In this document: piece by piece, positions 58,505 to 64,000 of the stretch
Position numbering within the stretch: position 1 is the stretch's first letter
How the letters are laid out: every line of letters begins with the position of its first letter
Assembly (NCBI GenBank): GCA_914767715.1
Contig: OU612072.1
Location: 13,702,001-13,766,000, forward strand
DNA: 64,000 bases
Direction of reading: 5' to 3'
Source of the DNA: Membranipora membranacea
Lineage: Eukaryota > Bryozoa > Gymnolaemata > Cheilostomatida > Membraniporidae
Notes under the pieces: generated by a model
Told to the model about the DNA's origin: nothing
The model's database searches: none
Seen by the model: the letters and a program-made list of their open reading frames with translations, nothing else
Translations under genes and position numbers: made by a program

Positions 58505-61500
58505 ATGAATATTCTGACATCTACTCTCACACTACTAACCTGTGTTGTGGTTATCACAGAGGCAAGAAGACCAAAGGTGAGACCAGCAGTGAGTTTATAT
58601 CGAAGTTAGAAAAACGACTTTACTATCATCCAGCAAATCTAGGCTGTCTTATAGTTTATTCACAACTCGCAAGCACAAATCTCAAAATCCCTAACTTCCC
58701 TACAAGACATGCTAAGTGATGATGCTACCCCTAAATTGTCAATTGAATTTTGCCCTAGCGCAGCAAATGGGGACAAGTCATAAGCTGTGGCAACTGTATT
58801 CACTTTGTGACGAATGACAATTCCTTGCTAGTCGGAAGTTGCTTTTCCAATCTGACATTGCTGAATGTTGTGCATGATGTTCACGTCCTTCACAATGTAC
58901 ACAATTTTAATGATGTTCATGACAACTTTGATGTAAACATTGTTCACGATATACATGTATGTACACAATGTACAATATCTACATGATGTACATGATATAG
59001 ATGATGTACACGATGTACATGGTAAACATCATGTAAGTGATTATATACATGATGATACATGATGTACATGAAAAACATTGTTTACAAGATGTACATCATG
59101 TTCATCATGATATATATTATTTACATGACGTACATTGTACAATAGAAACTTTATATTTACAATATACTCGGATGTATTTGATTTATCTTTACTCTGAAGG
59201 TACACAATGTACAATAAGAACATTTGATATGCAATATACTTGGATGTATATGATGTATTTTTACTCTGATGGTAGGATCTCGCTTGTCCTGACTACAACT
59301 TCCCGTGGGAGATCGAAGATACAGATCCAATCTGTAAAGATGATACAGACTGTGCTGCCGATGAGAAATGCTGCCCTTATGCCACTACAACTCTCAGGTG
59401 CAAAAAGGGAAAATTGAGCACCCGAAAACCAGGTTAGCAATACAAACCTTTTTGTTATGCGTTTTTTACTTACTATAATAACTCGAATAAGTAGAATGGT
59501 ATTAAGGGTATGTAAAAAGTACAAAGGCAATGTGAGAGTCAGATAGCACGAAGCTTGAACATAGACTGCCTGACAAGAACACTCAACGTCACACTCGCCT
59601 GCCGGTGTAGTATTGTAAACTGTCCCCAGCGCGCAAAAAACTCCGGGACACTTTACAATATTGTAAACTGTCCAGGGGACACTTTACAATAAAAACAAGC
59701 CTATTGTAAACTGTCCCCCCTATTGTAAACTGTCCCCCCCTATTGTAAACTGTCCCCCCCTATTGTAAACTGTCCCCCCTATTGTAAACTGTCCCCCCTA
59801 TTTATGACTGTCCATTTCAAGGGCCCAGCTGTTTATTATCATTCTAAATGGGTCAGATCATCTAACTGGATCAGATCATGATGTTCTGGCTGCCACTATG
59901 ATGGCCCAAGCTGTACCATGGGATGGTGGTCGTATCTCACTGACATTATGAATGAGTGTATAAAGCCTCTTTTTCATATAGTATTAGTATATACGATGCA
60001 CTTGGAACCCCTTCAAGCAGGATGTTTTGCCTGTTTTACGGCTAAAAATCACCCGTAAGTCAGGCAAATTACCTGACATTGCCTGAAATATTGTCTGCAG
60101 GATACGTGAACAACTGTCTGCAGGCAATCGAGTGTTTTGCAGTAAACACTCCGCGTATTTGTATTGAACCAGCATAATTTTGCCTGTGATGTAGGAATGC
60201 TAAAAAAACAAGTAAAAACTCTCTGCGGTGATAACATAACCAAGGAAATAATGTTGATCACCACTTCTGAGGGTAGCCTTTTAAGCAGACTTTCTTGCCT
60301 GTTTTCGGTTAAAATCACCTGTTTTACGGCTAAAAATCCCCCGTAAGTCATAGGGCTTGGACCAGGTTAGTTTCTAATGAATGATTACTATGCAGACAAT
60401 AAGCTTTTGAACAATATAATATCAGATCTTCAATCAAGTGTTTTGTCATACAACTTTATTTTCAATATCAATGAAACTCATGTACATAACAAACGATTGC
60501 ATCAGTCCTGCGAGCATTCTCAATCTTCTTTACAGTAGAAAATTCACAGTAGGTCTGAATAATTACGGTAATACATGTTCAGACATGTTTGATCCTGTTC
60601 CATTCTGCCAAGACATGTTCGTCATAAGGCAACTTGTCAACATGTTTTTTGTGATTGCTGGAGCTGCAGCGAATAAGTCCCTGGTTAGAAGCTCAATCAC
60701 TGAGAATATTAAAAGCAAAAGAATGTACAAAGCGTACTGTTTCCGCTTTAGTCTATCAATCCATCGTACTGATAAACTTGAATCATGTGAGTTTCTGCGG
60801 ACAGTGTTGTCATGGGAAGACTGCAGATGACGGCTCTTTCCACTATTTTTGTTGGTAATTTGACATTGAGACTGATCTTTGTTGCGGAGCATTCCCTTAA
60901 CTAAGGTCTCATGTGTTCCCTGGGCATCCATCTTGTTGGGTAGAGGGATGTGATGTTAATGATCATACTGACTGAGTGAACTCGAAGTTAAACATGCTAT
61001 TTAGGCATTGCTTTAATCATATTGCAAGACACGAAGGAGGAAAGTTAAACATGACCATGGCCCCACCTTGATATATTTCTTGAGATTTGTTATCAAACAG
61101 GATGAATACCAGACAAATTACTGTACTGGAGGAATGGCAAAAAACCGACAATAACAACTTTCTGCGGTGATAGCTCAACCAGAGTAAATGTTGTCATCAC
61201 CATCTCTGAGGGTAGCCGCTACCATGATAAAATCATATACAGGGATTTTAGTATTACTAGAAATTTTCGAGAGATCTATAAACCAACGCTTCCAACTACA
61301 TACAAATAACTATGCTTGATCCATGGAAAAGAAGCTAGGGTGGTGAAAGTTGCTGACGTGTTTGAATGTGGCAAAATTGAGATGACAGAGTCAGTACTCT
61401 TTAAGCCTTGGATCATTAATTTGACACACAACATCATCTTCCTTCAAACCTAAATGAACGTAATGACTGAACTTTATTCTTCGCAAACCAGACATCTCAA

Positions 61501-63827
61501 AATCATAGGAGCTTCAAATAACAACTAGTGTTTGCGAAAAATAGATCTACAAAGTACCATATGAAAAAGACGCTTTATACACTCATTCATAATGTCAGTG
61601 AGATACGACCACCATCCAATGGTAAAGCTTGGGCCATCATAGTGGCAGCCAGAACATCATAGTTTGCTCTAGTTAGATGATCTGACCCATAGAATGATAA
61701 TAAACAGCTGGGCCCTTGAAATGGACAGTCATAAATAGGGGGGGGGGGGTGTTTACAATAGGGGGGACAGTTTACAATAGGCCTGTTTTTATTGGAAAGT
61801 GTCCCTGGGACAGTTTACAATTGTAAAGTGTCCCGGGGTTGTTTTCGCGCGGGGAACAGTTTACATTACTACACCGGAAAGACAGAGCGAAACATCTGCA
61901 ACCTGCAAACAATCAGACCGCCTCCCACAAGCACGCCACCAGGCCACACAAGGAACCACACTGAATATATGTCCCCACTCCCAAAAGGTCCTTGTTGTAC
62001 AGATTGACACCATGGCATGACAGGGACCTCTCATCTAGCTTGTTTTTGGCAATTTTTGGTCGTAAACTGTTTGCTCTGGTGTGATAGTCATGGTCTGATT
62101 TTAGAGAGTTGATATATTCATTGGAAACTGTTCTCAAAAAAAGTCCCAGAGAGCAGTATTGGAATAACATATTCAAAGGCATTATATTTAAAGTTTGAAA
62201 AAGAGTTGAAACATGATCTCTTGATTTTTCTTTAAAATTACTCCCACTCAAGCCTTTTTTTTACTCGTTTTAAATTGTCTGTAGAGGATATGACCCCAGA
62301 ACTCTATTCAATAGAGTATTGAGGGTAGTAAAATGAGTAATATAGTTCAATCATTGTTTTTTCGTCATTATTTCATCATCATTATCAAAACCAAAATTCA
62401 ATTTTTTGCTTAATTCATTTACGTGTGATTTAAAGTAAGATTTAAATCAAGGATATAACCTAGTTACAAGGGTGTTAGTATTAAGTTTCATGACATGATC
62501 ATCAGTTCTGATAGCTTTTCTTGGTGATTTAAAAATTACCTGAAAAGGTTCGGAAAAGTTACGAACAAGTTTATTAGCTAAGCACCAGTTTTCAACTTTG
62601 TTCGATTCTTTTCTTGAAATCTTATGGTCTGTACAAAATATATTAGTTTCGTCGTCGTCGTAGGGCAATACACACACTTAATATCACCTCAATCAAAACC
62701 TGGTGAGTTAAAGAAGAAGTTTATGAAGGAATCAGGCTTTTTGTAACATTCTTGTGTTCTCAGGCTAATTTAGGAAATTGCTACAAGGTTCCTGAACAAC
62801 ATTTTGTTCAGTTTCAACTGATTTTCACACAGATAGGAAATGTGAAGCCTTCGCATTACAAATTTGTGTTAAAATAGCACCTCTTGGTACTATTTTAATG
62901 AGAGTATATAAAAAATAGCACCTTATTAGTACCTTCAAATCTCAACTTTGAATGAAAACTAGTTCAAACTGGGCAGTTTACGGGATTAGACTGAGAACTC
63001 TAGAATGATACCAAAAACCTGAATCCTTCACGATCACTTTAGGAGTTACTCGAAACTTGATAAATAAAGACCGCCCTGACACCCGGTTTGATTTAACATC
63101 TGTTCTATCAAGACAAAAAAAAATTAAAAATTAATAGTATCCCCAAAACCTGGAGATAAAAGACAACTCCAAAATCATATTTGTTGAGACAACCCCATAC
63201 CTTATTTTTCTTGATAAGATCAGGTCTGATTTGAAATGTGAACACCTGTGAGAATCCTAAATCAGAAAAAAATATATTGTCTGACAGTCTCAATCTTACC
63301 ATCCTTTAAAGTAGCAATGTTTGAATTGTTCTGTGATTCGCCCTGCTCATAACCATGCATTTTACATTGTATATTAACTCTTTAGTAGTAGGAGGTGGCT
63401 CAGTTAGTTAGAGCGCCGTAGCTTTAGCATGCGAATGCTTGAAGGTCGTTGGTTCTAATCCCACTGCAGTCCAACAACTACTGGGGATCGCTTGGTTTGT
63501 TTTGTTGGTTTGGTGTGCTCTGACCTGCCTGCAAACAGAGAGCAACCTGGCGCTGATATTGCGGCCTGGCCACTAAGGCAGTGGATTATGCCACCTATGT
63601 TTCAGGATGTGGCGTGTGACAAGACATCTGATTTTCTTTAATCAATTTTTAATCAACCTTTATTTTCTATTACAAGAACATGCCCAGTTGGTACTGTGGT
63701 TGATTTCTTAGACGCTGACTGCATACAGGATAGTACTGAGTGTCAGTTTGACTCTGACTGCAAAGGTTCAGAGAAATGCTGCTACAACATCAACTGTGAA
63801 TACAATGACTGTCAGGCACCCAAAGAG
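58505..63827 (+). CDS. Second secreted WAP-domain gene, runs off right edge
   Basis: Exon 1 58505-58576 encodes a signal peptide (MNILTSTLTLLTCVVVITEA). Exon 2 59276-59432 (157 bp, the same length as exon 2 of the other WAP gene) is a WAP domain: LACPDYNFPWE, CKDDTDCAADEKCCPYATTT, then RCKKGK. Exon 3 63677-63827 is a second WAP domain (TCPVGTV, CQFDSDCKGSEKCCYN, NCEYNDCQAPKE). Exon 2 leaves in phase 1, but exon 3 as written needs phase 2, so an unseen exon, a different donor or a small lesion must be present. Later exons, perhaps six-cysteine repeats, would lie beyond the window. Function (protease inhibition or defence) is inferred from the family. Confidence 0.75.
58860..59270. repeat. Degenerate minisatellite in intron 1 of the second WAP gene
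   Basis: Many drifting copies of 10-13-bp words such as GATGTACATGAT, ACACAATGTACA and GATGTTCATGA, ending just before the acceptor of exon 2. Also two longer copies of ATTTACAATATACTCGGATG / ATGCAATATACTTGGATG. Confidence 0.75.
59696..59805 (+). repeat. CTATTGTAAACTGTCCCCC minisatellite in left arm
   Basis: Five tandem units with 5-7 C per unit. The right arm (about 61738-61782) has two to three units in reverse. Outside the array the arm has further copies in alternating orientation (GGGACACTTTACAAT / ATTGTAAACTGTCC). Confidence 0.9.
60219..61235 (+). repeat. Direct repeats inside the foldback-like element
   Basis: 60219-60290 and 61161-61235 share TCTGCGGTGATA ... TCTGAGGGTAGCC, each holding an imperfect hairpin (GGTGATAAC / GTTGATCACC). 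A second pair, 60029-60062 and 60317-60350, shares TGTTTTACGGCTAAAAATC and CCCGTAAGTCA. Confidence 0.6.
60563..60931 (-). CDS. Possible small membrane protein in the foldback-like element, 122 aa
   Basis: ATG to TAA frame with a polar, basic N-terminal 65 residues, one hydrophobic segment (YALYILLLLIFSVIELL) and a short tail with NMSW and NGTG glycosylation-type sites, so a type II membrane topology is possible. No family is recognised; the complementary strand is also open, so coding status is doubtful. Confidence 0.25.
   Translation of the reverse strand: MDAQGTHETLVKGMLRNKDQSQCQITNKNSGKSRHLQSSHDNTVRRNSHDSSLSVRWIDRLKRKQYALYILLLLIFSVIELLTRDLFAAAPAITKNMLTSCLMTNMSWQNGTGSNMSEHVLP
61878..63385. 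other. Rest of intron 2 of the second WAP gene
   Basis: No exon recognised, though a missing exon is expected from the phase mismatch. AT-rich, with no clear repeat. Confidence 0.3.
63386..63660 (+). repeat. tRNA-derived SINE just upstream of WAP exon 3
   Basis: AGGAGGTGGCTCAGTTAGTT head, B box GTTGGTTCTAATCCCAC, body TGGTGTGCTCTGACCTGCC and CTGGCGCTGATATTGCGGCC, tail GCGTGTGACAAGACATCTGA and TTTAATCAACC. It ends about 17 bp before the exon 3 acceptor. Confidence 0.8.
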
Positions 63828-63837
63828 GTTTGTATTC

Positions 63838-64000
63838 TGGGGGGTCTTTCAATTAGAATGGGTGACGCTTTACTAAATCAAGTTATCGGTATCACATCGC
63901 TCAAAATTAGCATTCACTTGGTCATTCAATAAGACTAATTCGCTTGGCAATTGCTCTCAGAATATATATACTTTTATCCTCAATCTACAATCTTCTTTAG
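63838..64000 (+). mobile_element. Second CAGGGGG-type MITE, cut by window end
   Basis: Begins CTGGGGGGTCTTTCAATTAG, matching the left end of 55421-55627, and continues with ACATCGCTCAAAATTAGC. It starts about ten bases after the donor of WAP exon 3. Confidence 0.65.

Larger units (their letters stand above)
59602..61877. mobile_element. Foldback-like element with long inverted repeats, 2,276 bp
   Basis: Arms 59602-59981 (+) and 61557-61877 (-) match over more than 300 bp: CCGGTGTAGTATTGTAAAC at the outer end, AAGGGCCCAGCTGTTTAT in the middle and GAATGAGTGTATAAAG at the inner end. Arm length differs through the count of a 19-20-bp internal repeat. It sits in intron 2 of the second WAP gene. 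No transposase is recognised inside. Clear flanking target duplication is not seen. Confidence 0.8.

Noticed and set aside
60438-60830. 130-codon plus-strand frame
   Set aside because: It overlaps the minus-strand frame in the foldback element and lacks any motif; at most one of the two is coding.
63386-63470. Functional tRNA gene
   Set aside because: A- and B-box-like sequences are present but the acceptor arm does not pair and the body continues as a SINE.

Overview
The window looks like nuclear DNA of an invertebrate animal. It is AT-rich, the genes are split by short GT-AG introns, and there are TRIM-type, WAP-type and THAP-type proteins, tRNA-derived SINEs and several transposon classes. 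Compact introns and many P2X7-ballast/THAP-type proteins would suit a sponge or cnidarian, but the sequence alone does not fix the species. About half of the window is mobile DNA. Spliced models below were built by hand from splice signals and reading phase.

Left to right: (1) 1-5.9 kb holds the first seven exons of a minus-strand RING/B-box/coiled-coil (TRIM-like) gene that runs off the left edge; one intron carries a piece that looks like the 5' end of U2 snRNA. (2) 7.19-15.56 kb is a complete, very young Ty3/gypsy LTR retrotransposon with a 5-bp target duplication and LTRs that differ only by one 45-bp repeat unit. It has an amber codon between protease and reverse transcriptase, a probable frameshift in the second zinc knuckle, and an internal 366-bp in-frame duplication. 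(3) 15.6-27.9 kb is mostly non-coding, with a two-exon 112-aa gene (18.9-19.9 kb), SINEs, a palindromic pair of signal-peptide exons, and a decayed gypsy RNase H fragment. (4) 27.957-37.750 kb is the most striking object: a 9,794-bp DNA transposon with 368-bp terminal inverted repeats flanked by TTAA. It has a plus-strand gene for a protein like the P2X7 receptor intracellular (ballast) domain just inside the left repeat, and a minus-strand 12-exon THAP-domain DDE transposase (about 845 aa, no stop codon) just inside the right repeat. TTAA plus THAP points to the Kolobok superfamily. (5) 39.8-42.4 kb is a five-exon secreted protein with two WAP domains and two six-cysteine repeats. (6) 42.4-58 kb is repeat-rich, with a decayed relative of that gene (49.4 kb), several inverted duplications and MITEs. 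(7) 58.5-64 kb is a second WAP gene on the plus strand running off the right edge; its second intron is swollen by a 2.3-kb foldback-like element and a SINE.

The ideas most worth following are the ballast-domain gene as cargo of an apparently intact Kolobok-like element, and the small cluster of WAP genes whose start codons sit one or two bases after a splice acceptor.
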